This document shows, one piece after another, positions 44,680 through 54,993 of a stretch of DNA of 64,000 bases; the first letter of the stretch is position 1; the number at the start of each line of letters is the position of its first letter. The stretch comes from Agrypnia vestita. Lineage: Eukaryota > Arthropoda > Insecta > Trichoptera > Phryganeidae. The stretch covers positions 62,001 to 126,000 of the forward strand of contig JADDOH010002554.1 in NCBI GenBank assembly GCA_016648135.1, in the 5' to 3' direction. Made by a program: the position numbers and the translations under genes. The notes beneath the pieces are model-generated. The model ran no database searches. It was not told the origin of the DNA and was given only the letters and a program-made list of their open reading frames with translations.

Positions 44680-44689
44680 CTACACACCA

Positions 44690-45363
44690 AAACCGTTGTA
44701 ATATGTACTCCAACTAAAGGCCAAAATTTTTATGATAATGATTAATGATATGATAAATTTATTTAAGTAAGAATTTTTTTCTGTTTTTACCATACTTATC
44801 GCACTAGACCAACGCGCGTGATCGATACGTATGCTGATCATTTTATATCACGAATTTACATAATTTTAATAACTAACTTCTTACATCCTGCTTTACAAAG
44901 TTGGTATTGCTTACAAACTCTAATTGAGAAACAGCCGGCTTGCCATCCCTCTCACTCTCTCCGGCACATCTCCCTACAGAAATAATGTAATATCATACAT
45001 TAGAGTTGAATTAATTTATGAAGGCCCCGAAAATGGGTAATATGACGCAATGAACAACGCAAACAAAAAATCGATGCTCGAATGCCCTATTTTCCCTAAG
45101 ATTCTGTAATACCCTAACCCGGCAACACTCACGCGTGACGCGACTGTAAATTGTGTTACTCGTGTTAATTACGACACCCCTCGGAATCTTTATTACATCA
45201 AATTATGAAGATTTGCTCTTGAGAACGTAATAAGGAAACGGTATGATCACTAATTAATAATTTACTATTTATGTGAAACGTTTTAAACGTTACAGTCTGA
45301 TATTCAAATCGCACAAAATACCCTAAAATTAACATAATTATTAATTATAAAAATAATTTATAC
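44690..45363. other. Sequence without recognised repeats
   Basis: 45010-45260 is GC-normal and apparently single-copy in the window. No frames. Confidence 0.4.
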
Positions 45364-45689
45364 TTTTAATAAACAAATTAATTAATCAATTAGAAAGACA
45401 TACAGAAAAATCTAATTCACGAAAAAATATTTGGCTACTACCGGGATCCGAACTCGGGTCACTTTCTATCCGGGGACGGTGCTCTGACCACTAAGCTATA
45501 GAAGCCTTGTACATTTCCGTGAATATATCGACCTTATATGTACAAGGCTTCTAAAGCTTAGTGGTTAGAGCACCGTCCCCGTATAGGAAGTGACCCGAGT
45601 TCGAATCCCGGTAGTAGCCAAATATTTTTTTCGTGAATTAGATTTTTCTGTATGTCTTTCTAATTGATTAATTAATTTGGTTATTAAAA
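45364..45689. repeat. Inverted repeat with a tRNA-like sequence in each 151-bp arm
   Basis: Left arm 45364-45514 and right arm 45538-45689 are reverse-complementary with about seven differences, separated by 23 nt. Each arm contains, reading outward from the centre, a tRNA-like unit (GGCTTCTAAAGCTTAGTGG, A-box-like; GAGTTCGAATCCCGG, B-box; ...TAGTAGCC). Acceptor ends GGCTTCT/AGTAGCC pair with one mismatch, and the D-arm and T-arm are tRNA-like. The anticodon arm is poor. The two units are divergent, sharing outer flanks of about 70 bp. Most likely a duplicated-and-inverted SINE or a foldback element. Confidence 0.85.
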
Positions 45690-45785
45690 ATATTTCATAG
45701 AACTTTGTTCTGAAAAATTACAACCTCACAAATACGAATGTGTTCTTGAATATTATAATATATACACCTATTTATTTAATTTAAC

Positions 45786-46968
45786 GTCGAACGGTTTTTG
45801 CACCGCTGCATAAGCGATCTATTAATTAGTGATTAATTATTTTATTAAATTGACACTGACACTAGAACATTCCATCCAATGCTCGCACGTACTGTTCGCA
45901 TTTATTTGATTGCTAACAATCAGTAAGAATTCGCTCGATATTTGTCGCCCGAAATTCCGCGATCGTCCACACCGGCCGCCGTACGCGGCTTATTTTGCAC
46001 CGATAGAAATGTCAAAATGTCGTTCCCACTTGCATACGCAAAACAATGGTTTTTCGAACCTTCCAGATTATTCTAGTGTTTACTATAATGTGCTTGTCAT
46101 TTCTAGGCGTTTTCGAATGTTGTAGATAATACGAAAATTGTAGTGTGTCCTAGAAGGTACTAGACAGTTCGATCTCATTATTGTCATCAACATATGAATG
46201 GTTGCAGTAAAATAGGCACTAAGTACCAAAATTTCATTTTTCAAACTAAGTATGCAGCTTGGTTCTATACGATATTGCCACTAACCCCAGTAATGCATTA
46301 TGTCCCTGCAATGTTGCATTTAGCCGTTATGCTCGTTTGAATATCGCGACTTCGCCAAGTACCACGGCGTATTATTTTAAAAACGGCACTAAGTGCCATG
46401 GTCCGCTAACTTCAGATTGTATGAAAATGGAAGGTGTTATAAAGAATATAATACAAATAAAAGAAGAAAAACACAATGCCTGGAATATACATCAATATCT
46501 CAGAATATCATTCCAGCAAAAAATCCACCAGTAAATGAGGTATGATTTATTTTGTGTTTTGAAACTAACATTCATCCCGGTATTTTGTTACGGACAAGGG
46601 ATACCTACTGTTTAAATATGCTCGGGGTACTTATCTAATGTTAAACTATACAGACGTTGGACTTAGTTCCTTTCATAGGAAAGAGCGCTGGGTACTTGGG
46701 AGTTGTTTGAAATGCATAATTCGCAACTTAATTACAGGAAACACAGAAAACTGTTTCTTCTAGTTTTTATGTAGAAAAGACAGGTAGGATGTATAGTATA
46801 GATTTTTCAAAAAATTTTTTATAAAAACTTGTGTATGACATTTTTATTCACTATATATTGTTTTCCTCAGCTTGTCGATCATGGTACTCAGTGCGTAATT
46901 TGATTCAACCATTCATATTATGAAGAATTCTGTACGTAATCTATTGTACCATCTCGTTACAATATATA
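45786..46968 (-). mobile_element. LTR-like repeat H, copy 4, split by an insertion
   Basis: It carries TAGAACATTCCATCCAATGC, an HSE (GAA-TTC-GAT-TTC at 46056-46073, one mismatch) and CTTTCTAG-like blocks. It is interrupted at about 46186-46921 and resumes as GAATTCTGTACGTAATCTAT to CTCGTTACA (near 46961). The frame 45910-46125 is part of it. Confidence 0.6.
46186..46921. mobile_element. Inverted-repeat element inserted into repeat H copy 4
   Basis: The ends ATATGAATGGTTG (left) and CAACCATTCATAT (right) are inverted, followed inward by GGCACTAAGTACCA / TGGTACTCAGTGCG. The motif CACTAAGTGCCA repeats internally. Removing it rejoins the two halves of repeat H in the order found in copy 2, so it is a later insertion. 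No transposase is seen; the 91-codon frame 46259-46534 has no motif. Confidence 0.65.
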
Positions 46969-47154
46969 TGATTTTATATTTAACTCTATTTGTCTGTATG
47001 TTTGTTTGTTGTGGTGGATGTTATTAGTTTTTCCCCAACTTTCCAAATACCTAGGGCTCTGAAACTTTCAACATTTATGTAAAGTGGATGAATATATATC
47101 ATTAAATCATTCAACATGATTCGGATATTATTTCGATTTAAATTGTTGCTAAAG

Positions 47155-47349
47155 AGTAGCTTGTTGGTCTTGGGGTTAGGACACTCGCCTCGTGATCCAA
47201 AGGTCTCGGGTTCGAACCTCACTCCAGACTAGCAAGTTAGTCCTATTTTCATAGCACAAGCGTTTAGCTTAGTTTGAAAATAGTAAGAATATTGAAGTGA
47301 CGCGTATTCCGTGTTCGCATCTCTATTTAAAAAAAAAAAAAAAAAAAAT
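47155..47349 (+). mobile_element. SINE family B, best copy
   Basis: Full-length: AGTAGCTTGTTGGTCTTGG, CTCGTGATCCAAAGGTCTC, GGGTTCGAACCTCACTCC, GTCCTATTTTCATAGCACAA, CGTGTTCGCATCTCTATTTA, then a long A run to 47349. The intact A tail indicates it is the youngest of the five copies. Confidence 0.9.
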
Positions 47350-48330
47350 ATCACGTCACTCACAAGCAAAAGCCACAGAAACAGCTGTAGAACACGCCGT
47401 TCAAAAATGCGTTTTCAACTTTAAAACTATGTGTTTAATTTTTGGATACTGCATGGTGGATTGTGGTCTCAACAACATTCTGGTCTCGCTCTCGCCTGAC
47501 ATTGCTTTTACACAAAAATGTTGGTTTGTCGAATGTTCGAGACTGTTCGACTAGCTTCTCCACATTTCTAGTATTCCATAGTTTCTTCGAGAATAGTGTA
47601 ATTTAGATTCGTATTTCTAGTGGTGGTTCTAGTCTACTCTAGACTGCAAACTAGACCATGTGGACTGTTGAGTTAATGTCTACTTACAATTTTTTGGACT
47701 CTCATTATTCAATATTCTAAGCTTCTGTGAGATATTTTCTACTATTAATAAACATTTTACCGCGTTATAGCCCGCATTATTCGTCTTCTGATTATTAATA
47801 ATTTAAAATTTAATTTATTTTCCAAAAATCTTTTCCACCGTAAAGAACTACGAGTCCCTACAGCGTCATTAGTTCCCATTAGGAATTGTTCGCGAGAAAC
47901 CTAATAATAAATTTATAGATAGGTGGCTTGTATTAAAAATGTGCTTTCTTTTAATGGCAGATATTTAAACATTTAAAAACATGACTCATTAATATTTTAC
48001 TCAGAGCCTGAATATTGCCAGGCATTTTTCTTCTCACTGATATCTGTGGAGACTTGCTCTAACGTAGAGGCAGTCGCTCATTAGCAAATTTACCGCACGA
48101 CATATTGAATTTTTCCCGAAAGGTTTTTCATGGAAAGCCGCAGAATCTGTCACTTCTTCGAAGAGAAATTCCAGTTTTTCTCCAAAATGAGTTTCTAGAC
48201 TAATTAAGAGAAGGTACGTGGTATCTGAACTATTTTTATACATTGTATTAATGACTTTACTAAGGTTAGTCGAGGTTAGGTAAGGTAAGGTGAGGTTACT
48301 TTACTTTTTACACTTAGATATGACATCCTT
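47350..48330. other. Unassigned; possible decayed repeat H half
   Basis: 47520-47650 has TTC/GAA-rich blocks (CACATTTCTAGTATTCC, TTTCTTCGAGAATAG) like the promoter half of repeat H. 47770-48250 shows nothing. Confidence 0.3.
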
Positions 48331-48474
48331 GTTGATATAATGGTTAAGATACTGGTCCATTCACCAATTGGTCGACTGATTAGGCCATGTGACAGTATGA
48401 CAGTTTCGTAGCACAAGCGAAAATGGCAAGAATATTGATTTTGATTCACATCATCTAAACAAAAATAATAAGTA

Positions 48475-48640
48475 GGCAGCCCTCGTAGCCCAATGGGCAT
48501 GATATTGGCCTACCACACCGAGCTTCGATTCCCGGTGAGGTCTAATAATTAATCTATGTGATTAACTCAAGGCTGGGTATTTTGTGATGTGTTTTGCTAC
48601 TCTAATTGGGCCTCTTGGTCTGTTGAAGCGTAAAAAAATA
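48475..48640 (+). mobile_element. SINE family A, copy 2
   Basis: GGCAGCCCTCGTAGCCCAAT, CTTCGATTCCCGGTGAGGTC, ATTAATCTATGTGATTAACT, TTGGGCCTCTTGGTCTGTTG and an A-rich end; same order as at 7585. A decayed family-B-like fragment precedes it (48340-48445). Confidence 0.85.
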
Positions 48641-48699
48641 TTTTTATAAATAACGTTTTATCGCAATATTCTAATATTGAAAAGAACTGCAAATTATTG

Positions 48700-49083
48700 C
48701 AGGTTTCCGAGCAACCTGCATATTTAAGAATGTTTGAAAAAGATCTGGAAGATGATGATATACGCGAATATATACCAGAAAGATCGAGAAATCAGGTCCT
48801 TATAAACTGAGCCGCGGCCACGCTGACCGGTCAATGTGTGATTTGACAGCGAGCGAAAGCCATAGAACCGGTCGAAAAAATAGCGAACTGCGAATCCACG
48901 CAATAGACAACTACGTGCAAAGCAGTTCTGGAGACGAGTTGAAATTTCTAGTGAACCCAATATTGTTGAGAATTACAGAATAATGATCTAGCTCATATTT
49001 GTGTCCAGTGGCTTTGTTTTTAATATAAGATTAATTGTTTTTCAAGTGTTTAATTTGGATCCCACCGCGGCAAAGCCGTGACA
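48700..49083 (+). mobile_element. LTR-like repeat H, copy 5, plus-strand promoter
   Basis: On the plus strand, an HSE-like GAA-ATC-GAA (CAGAAAGATCGAGAAATC near 48777-48794) precedes a TATA box (CCTTATAAACTGAGCCGCGG near 48798). The element ends GCCGTGACA at 49083, the inverse of the TGTCACG start of copies 1 and 3. The block TTTCTAGTGAACCCAATA matches the family core. Confidence 0.55.
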
Positions 49084-49948
49084 GTATTTTAATGTGCCAA
49101 TTTTACACATTTCTTCTTCATCTTTTCTTTTGTCATGATACTTGGATGTCCATCATATAGGTCAGAAAAAAGTGTCATCTTTACCTTGACATCGCCTTTG
49201 GATACTAGATGGGAGATTATTTTCGCAACGAATCTAAGCGACGTCTGTCTGATGAATGAGAGTGACAGACGGCATGGAAGAAAGAGAGAGCGATTCTTAT
49301 AAAGCAAGAGGCGCTATTTTGCGGGCTCTCTCATCACGTAGCCATCGCAACGTAAACATTACTCCTATTGTTTTATATTATATTGTTTTATATTATAGCC
49401 GAACTATTGTCACTCGTGAGTCAATAAAATAACTGGAAGCCGACAACAAGTTACATTGTAATTCCGAGCATAAAGGGTTTCACACGAAAAAAAACACTAT
49501 TATTTATTAAAATTTATTAATCTACACGGCCTTTAAAGCTAAACATTAAAAATGAATATTTAATTTACAGAAAAAGGAGAGTAAAAGGAGTGAAAACGTT
49601 AGTTAGTAAAATACATAAAAGAACAATACAGTGCAAAAATATGCAGTAAATATAAAAATACGTTAAGTCAAAAAAGTTATGGAAATATCAAGTTTGTCGT
49701 AGAAGCAAAATCATTTCGTGGATCCCAATAATCAATACATTGCAAAACATTAAAAAACTATACGTAGAAAAAAGAAAAATGTAAGTACAAAGAAGCACTT
49801 CGAACAATAGAAAAATGCAAATTAAATCTTATATAGTTTTTTTTTAACCAAGAAACATTTGTAATGATGTAAATCATTTGAAAATATATCTGACCGATAA
49901 GCACATTCACTACCTCACCAGTGTCATCTATTTAATGTATAACTGGCT
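49084..49948. other. AT-rich sequence, nothing recognised
   Basis: The small minus-strand frame 49089-49307 lacks features. A tandem TATTGTTTTATATTA pair is seen at 49366-49398. Confidence 0.4.
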
Positions 49949-50122
49949 ATAACCCGTCAAAAATGACGGTACTTTTACAGTTCGGTTCCCAAGGAACAAG
50001 TATTTATTTATTAAAAAAAATAAAATAATAATAATTTTAAAAAAAACTTTAAAAAGTTAAGGAGGTTACAAAAAGTTACGCGGACGGACGGACGGACGTA
50101 CAGACAGACAACTAAATTATTA
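49949..50122 (+). mobile_element. SINE family C variant, tRNA head missing
   Basis: It starts CCCGTCAAAAATGACGGTAC and ends GGACGGACGGACGGACGT and CAGACAGACAACTAAATTAT, like copies at 6068 and 28330, but the tRNA-like middle is replaced by A/T-rich sequence. Confidence 0.65.
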
Positions 50123-50989
50123 TAATTAGAATTTGTATTTCCAAGTTGGCAATGAAAAAATATTTTTTGCCTGTTAGGACCTAGCAGGAGTATGAAACAT
50201 TATTAATTTTTATAACGAATTTACTTCAGGACAATCTTCATAATTAGCCATTAACAATTTGAAAATATAATTAAGGTTACGAAAGATTCTACCAGATAAT
50301 GTAGCTAATTTTCATTAAAATATTAAAGTTCAGATTAATAACAGGTATGTAGGCACTAGTATATAGCTTGAAATTAATAAATCTTTAATTTGTATGTTGA
50401 ACCTTCTAACTGACAACGAACTAATGATGTATAAGGCAGTTTTTTATGTTCATAGCGTTACCTTTTTGGTTGGACATAATTATTAATTTTAATTAAACGA
50501 CTTTGTATTAATCATTTAACCAAAAATTAACAGTTTTTTCTTTTTTATTCGAGGTAAATGGATATTTATGGCAGGAAGTGAATTAAATTATTTTACTGTT
50601 CTCAATACGAATACTTATAACCATTAAATTTATATGTGAGATGAAGAATAACGTTTCGTCAGAAGATATCATCCGCCTTCTTTGTCTTAGTCTTCTCCTG
50701 TTACTAAATGATGTTGGCTTGCGTATAAAAAAAATTGTGCACGTTGCAGGGATTATTTACTCTTGCTACATGTCCCGCCCACTATATAGCCTCCTTGCTT
50801 TCACCTTCCTCGTGATACGTGTTTTTTTCCTTTTTTATGTCTTCATTTATAAAATCTTATTGAATTGGCAAACGATGATTATATATTTTTATCTTATTGG
50901 TTATTTTGTCTTTATCATTTTCGTCCCTGTACCGTAGAAGACTCGTGGCCTAAATCTAAAAACTTTTAAATTTATTACAAATTACAAAA
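50123..50989. other. AT-rich sequence, nothing recognised
   Basis: The frame 50641-50937 is a hydrophobic A/T-rich frame with no recognisable motif; not called. Confidence 0.4.
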
Positions 50990-51235
50990 TATAAATACAT
51001 TATTTGTGGGATATAAAAGCAAAGGCAGCAATATCCAAAAAATTAAAAAATGTTTTGAAAGCTGTCACCAAGGATAACGAATTTAAAATGTACCGAATTC
51101 TCAATTTTTTGTATCTATCATTTTCAGAACCATGTTTTCTATAAATTTATAGGCTATATTTCATATAAAATCCTGAATTTGAGACGTTATATATTAGTAA
51201 TCTTTTTTAATGTATCTGCCATTGCTTTAATACCG
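50990..51235. mobile_element. MITE family F, copy 2 (foldback)
   Basis: TTTGTGGGATATAAAAGCAA, GGCAGCAATATCCAAAA and GCTGTCACCAAGGATAACGA match 9713-9800; the far end is inverted (TATTAGTAATC ... TGCCATTGCTTTAATACCGC). Confidence 0.65.
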
Positions 51236-51790
51236 CACCTTTTAAATATGAATACTTATTTTAAATACAGTACATATAAATACGTTATTTTACTCTTTTA
51301 ATAAAGTGAGAGTCAGATGGAACAGTATTTTAACAAGCAGGTACTAGATACATAATTACATTATTTTTCTTAAAGAAATTCCATGAGTGCATGTATCTAG
51401 GATAAATAGATAACTAATAATTATGTGTATACCATGATTGAAGCCAAGGTTTTTTTTCATTTTAAAAAATCCATCAATTTTTTTGACTATCCCTGTTTGT
51501 TATTGTGCAGTAGATCACGAATTTTGTAATATCAATGTCAATTTGTAATATGGTGGTATTCGATATTTAGGTGAAATCTGTTTTTAATTGTTATTTTAGT
51601 ATATTTTGTGTATCTCGATATGCGTGTATGTGTGTGTGTGTAGGCAGGTGCATATGTATGTGCTATCAAGTATGTATTGTCGATTTGCGATGTTGTGTTA
51701 TTAAATTGAAAAAGTCATTTAACGAACGAAAAACTTATCGAAAAACGCTTATTTTTATATTACACTGTATTACAATACATCACTCGTATA

Positions 51791-52290
51791 TTTCATCGCG
51801 TTCGATGAAAATATTCAAGTGTGTGAGAAACACACAAAGCAAATTTTTTCACTAGGACCGAGAAAAATAATGGTTTTTTTTTGTCGCATTGCCAGCAATG
51901 GACCTAGGCGCATGCAAGCAGTGAAAATGACGGTTAAATTTCATCGCGGTTGGTCAAAATCTTCAAGTATAAAAGAAACACATAATGCAAATTTTCTCAC
52001 TAGGACCGAGAAAAATGTTGAATTTTTTTGTCGCAATGCCAGCAGTGGACCTAGGCGCATGCAAACAGTGAAAATATTGATTAAATTTCATCATGTTCGA
52101 TCAAAATAAACAAGTATGTGAGAAAAGCATAACGCAAATTTTTTCAATAGGACCGAAAAAAATGTTGAATTTTTTTGTCGCGTTGCTAGCAGTGGACATA
52201 GGCTTATGCAAACAGTGAAAATATCGGTTTAATTTCATCGCGATATTTTCACTAGTGGCATGCGCCTAGGTCCACTGCTGGCAATTCCTT
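51791..52290. repeat. Tandem array, three units of 147-148 bp, plus an inverted partial unit
   Basis: Units begin TTTCATCGCG/TTTCATCATG at 51791, 51939, 52086 and 52233. Each contains CACTAGGACCGAGAAAAAT and GCCAGCAGTGGACCTAGGCG. From about 52244 a partial unit is inverted (CATGCGCCTAGGTCCACTGC), forming a hairpin with the last full unit. The frame 51819-52109 is a by-product of the repetition. Confidence 0.9.
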
Positions 52291-52445
52291 TGAAAAATTC
52301 ATATTTTAGATGTTTCCCAAATTTTGTAGATAATACGAGAGTGTGGTAGACTGTGCTAGAGGCTTCTATGTTACTGTCGTCATTGACATATCACATAATT
52401 AATAATTTCTAATAAGTATGTAATCTATTTTGCCATTTCGTTACA
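52291..52445 (-). mobile_element. LTR-like repeat H, copy 6 (terminal part)
   Basis: TTGTAGATAATACGAGAGTG and GTAATCTATTTTGCCATTTC to CGTTACA (52439-52445) match the ends of copies 2 and 4. Confidence 0.55.
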
Positions 52446-52449
52446 ATAT

Positions 52450-52930
52450 GAATAATTTATTTATTTATTTTATATTTATTTATATTTATTCGGAAAACCA
52501 ACAGCTGTTAAGTAAATACAGATAATGGGAAACATAAAAGAAAATTATAGGTTTTCACAGGTAGTGACGAAATATTGTATTTGAGTGGTGTACATATATA
52601 TGATATAATATTGATAAAACTATACATAATTGATAAAATGGAAAATAATAACATATATTTTAGTTGAAAAATGGATCGGAAAGCAATCGTCGCACATGAG
52701 TAGGGTTATTTTGAAATAAGTCTAAATTCTACTCTTTTGTGAGTGCATAAAAATTGTTGCAAGTTCGCCACAAGAACGAGCTTCGCCTGTAGTTTGTAAA
52801 AACAAGGGGAGTAAAAAGAAAAAATAAGAGGGTTGATTCTTAGAACATTAGGAGGAACGTTGATCAAGAGCTTATCAGGCGAATTTTTCTCTGATAAAAA
52901 TAATCTTCTGTTAAGAGAATATCAGTTGTC
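52450..52930 (-). mobile_element. Likely LINE 3' region, antisense (same family as 8536)
   Basis: On the minus strand it ends GCTGTTGGTTTTCCGAATAA followed by an A/T-rich ATAAATA tail. No RT frame remains. Confidence 0.4.
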
Positions 52931-53399
52931 CCTCGTATCTGAGGAAAATTTTCCCTAATAATTTCTCTCACGATAGGATCTCAGGTGACCGATGAGTGTG
53001 ATCCTGAATCCACAAGTTTTGGATAACTTTGGGCTTGGGTACGTAATATTTAAATTAACAGAAATACAGCTGATATTAATTAAAAGGATCCCTCCAGCCA
53101 GTGGCTATGTAAATCTTAGTAGTTTGGTGGGGTATAATAATTGAAGGCAATGTTTATTTACGACCCTCCACGGCCAGTTCCGGTAGACAATTTTCTTGTG
53201 ACCAGTTGGCGGGATAGTTCTCTTCATCCCTACTGTAGGTAAGGCTTTATATTATATTATTTACGATTTCAGTAGAATTTTTTTTTTTTAAATTATGATT
53301 TATATACATATAACGGGCTGAAAGTATAAGATAAAATCTTATGAGAAATCTTCAATTTAAGACAATAATGTACCATTTCAAAACAATAAATTTAAACAA

Positions 53400-53570
53400 G
53401 ATAAACTGTAGATGTCTCATAGAGATGAAACTTTTTTTATATGGGAAAGTAGGTATGGAAGTCTTTTTGGGTGATCATAGGGGTTACATCCTATCATACG
53501 GCTGACTTTAGTGACCACTTTAAATAATGTAACGTCCACCCATGATTACTTAGATTAGATTGGACTATTG
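53400..53570 (+). repeat. MITE family D, copy 4
   Basis: GATGTCTCATAGAGATGAAA, TTTTTTTATATGGGAAAGTA, GGAAGTCTTTTTGGGTGATC and TAATGTAACGTCCACCCATG match other members. Confidence 0.65.
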
Positions 53571-54947
53571 GTTGTACATGTACACGCGGATTGATCTTTT
53601 GTGAAAGTTAAATTGAACAACAATACCCCCTTAAGACCCTGCCCCCTCTCCCTCTCTCTCCCTCGTAGTTTTTGATCGTACATGATCGGCTAGTTAGTGC
53701 ATGTTTGTCCTTGACAAGATTAACATGCATGTGATAAATATTAGTAAAAAGTTAATCATAGGTACTATGATACTAACTAACACTCTGAGTGGTTTTTTCT
53801 TTACTTCACAGATGGGTTTTATATGGAATGTTTCCTTTCCAGATGATTTTCCAATTGTTTTGTTACGGTTACATATGGGTTCTCAACCATCATTTTTTTG
53901 ACATTCGTTAATCAGTGAGGAAGCTTTGTTCTTGTACGGTACTTTACGATCTCTGGGACAGGACTATTCATTTTTTTCAAACATCAAACAGCACTCTACT
54001 AATGTGATAGAATTCTCTTATAATGATAATGCCCTCAAAGGCGAAACGCGTGACAGAAAATTAAAAAGGTAGAACTTAAACAAGTACTTTAATTTCCATA
54101 TATGTATAAAATTTAACGTAAGCTTTATTTTTAAATGTCTTGTATGTATTATGTAATTGATTTATCATCCGATTTAGAGGGGTTATAAAACAGGTATATA
54201 TTTTTAACTCACAATACTGAGTATAATGTAATGAGGTATATATTATATGATGACCTTAGAATTGTGCGGAACGAAGGTCTATTATTTCACCCATTTTCAT
54301 CCCCTTCACATGAAATAACCCAGACACGAGCCTTAAGACGTTATAAATTCGCAATTTCTTTTTATTTCCTTTACGCCACCCTGGGGTTTCGATCCTTGTG
54401 ACTATTTCCGGATTTATTATATCCGTTTCGTAACCTTCTTCCTATTTTCCTTATAAATTGCTACTACAACTTTTCACATGGAAGTATACTGCCCAGGAAT
54501 ATCTGAAGGTACCATCGAAGAAAAAAAGTGAACTTTGACTGAGGGATTAGAACTTTGACCCAGTAAAAACGTTTTCTTTCCATTACCATTTTTTTATTCT
54601 TTGCGATAACTTTTTATATAGAACATTGCCTTACTGAAGAATAACTTAAATAAAAACTGAATAAACTTTTAGCTAGGGGACTTCCCAAGTATTGCAAAGA
54701 AAAGTTTAGTGTCTTCTCAAGTTTGTTTTTGTAGTGATGTGAATATAATTTTACTACGATATTCTCATCTAATATAATATAATGCAAAGTATAATACGAA
54801 ATATTTTATATTGGAAAAATAATGATGTTACAGTATTAATAAGGCTAACATTTTGAATTTTCAAAGAGTGGAAGCACTTTGTGATTTGACATTATATTGA
54901 ATTTTAAATTGAATTAAATTCTCAGTTTTAAACCACTTATTACTTAC
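53571..54947. other. Family P remnant, then AT-rich sequence
   Basis: 53635-53790 (CCCTCGTAGTTTTTGATCGT ... ACTAACACTCTG) is a decayed half of family P. At 54023-54056 the sequence TGATAATGCCCTCAAAGGCG then AAACGCGTGACAG is a further hammerhead-like remnant with the first box damaged. 54110-54940 shows nothing. Confidence 0.4.
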
Positions 54948-54993
54948 ATTTGTCAACTAGTTTCGGTTGGTTTCAACCTTCATCAGGACAAAT
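54948..54993 (-). ncRNA. Minimal hammerhead-ribozyme-like motif (best example)
   Basis: Minus strand order: ATTTGTC (54993-54987 side), CTGATGA (54980-54986), A, stem II GGTTG/CAACC with loop AAAC, GAAAC (54960-54964), TA, GTT (54955-54957), GACAAAT. Stem I is 7 bp and perfect (54948-54954 with 54987-54993). Stem III is one C-G pair around TA. Topology and core boxes are those of the minimalist type I hammerheads known from animal Penelope-like elements. One extra A after CTGATGA departs from the canonical core. Cleavage would be expected after GTT; untested. Confidence 0.6.

Noticed and set aside
50641..50937. 98-codon hydrophobic frame
   Set aside because: A/T-driven Leu/Ile/Phe-rich translation without a motif, splice context or repeat relationship.
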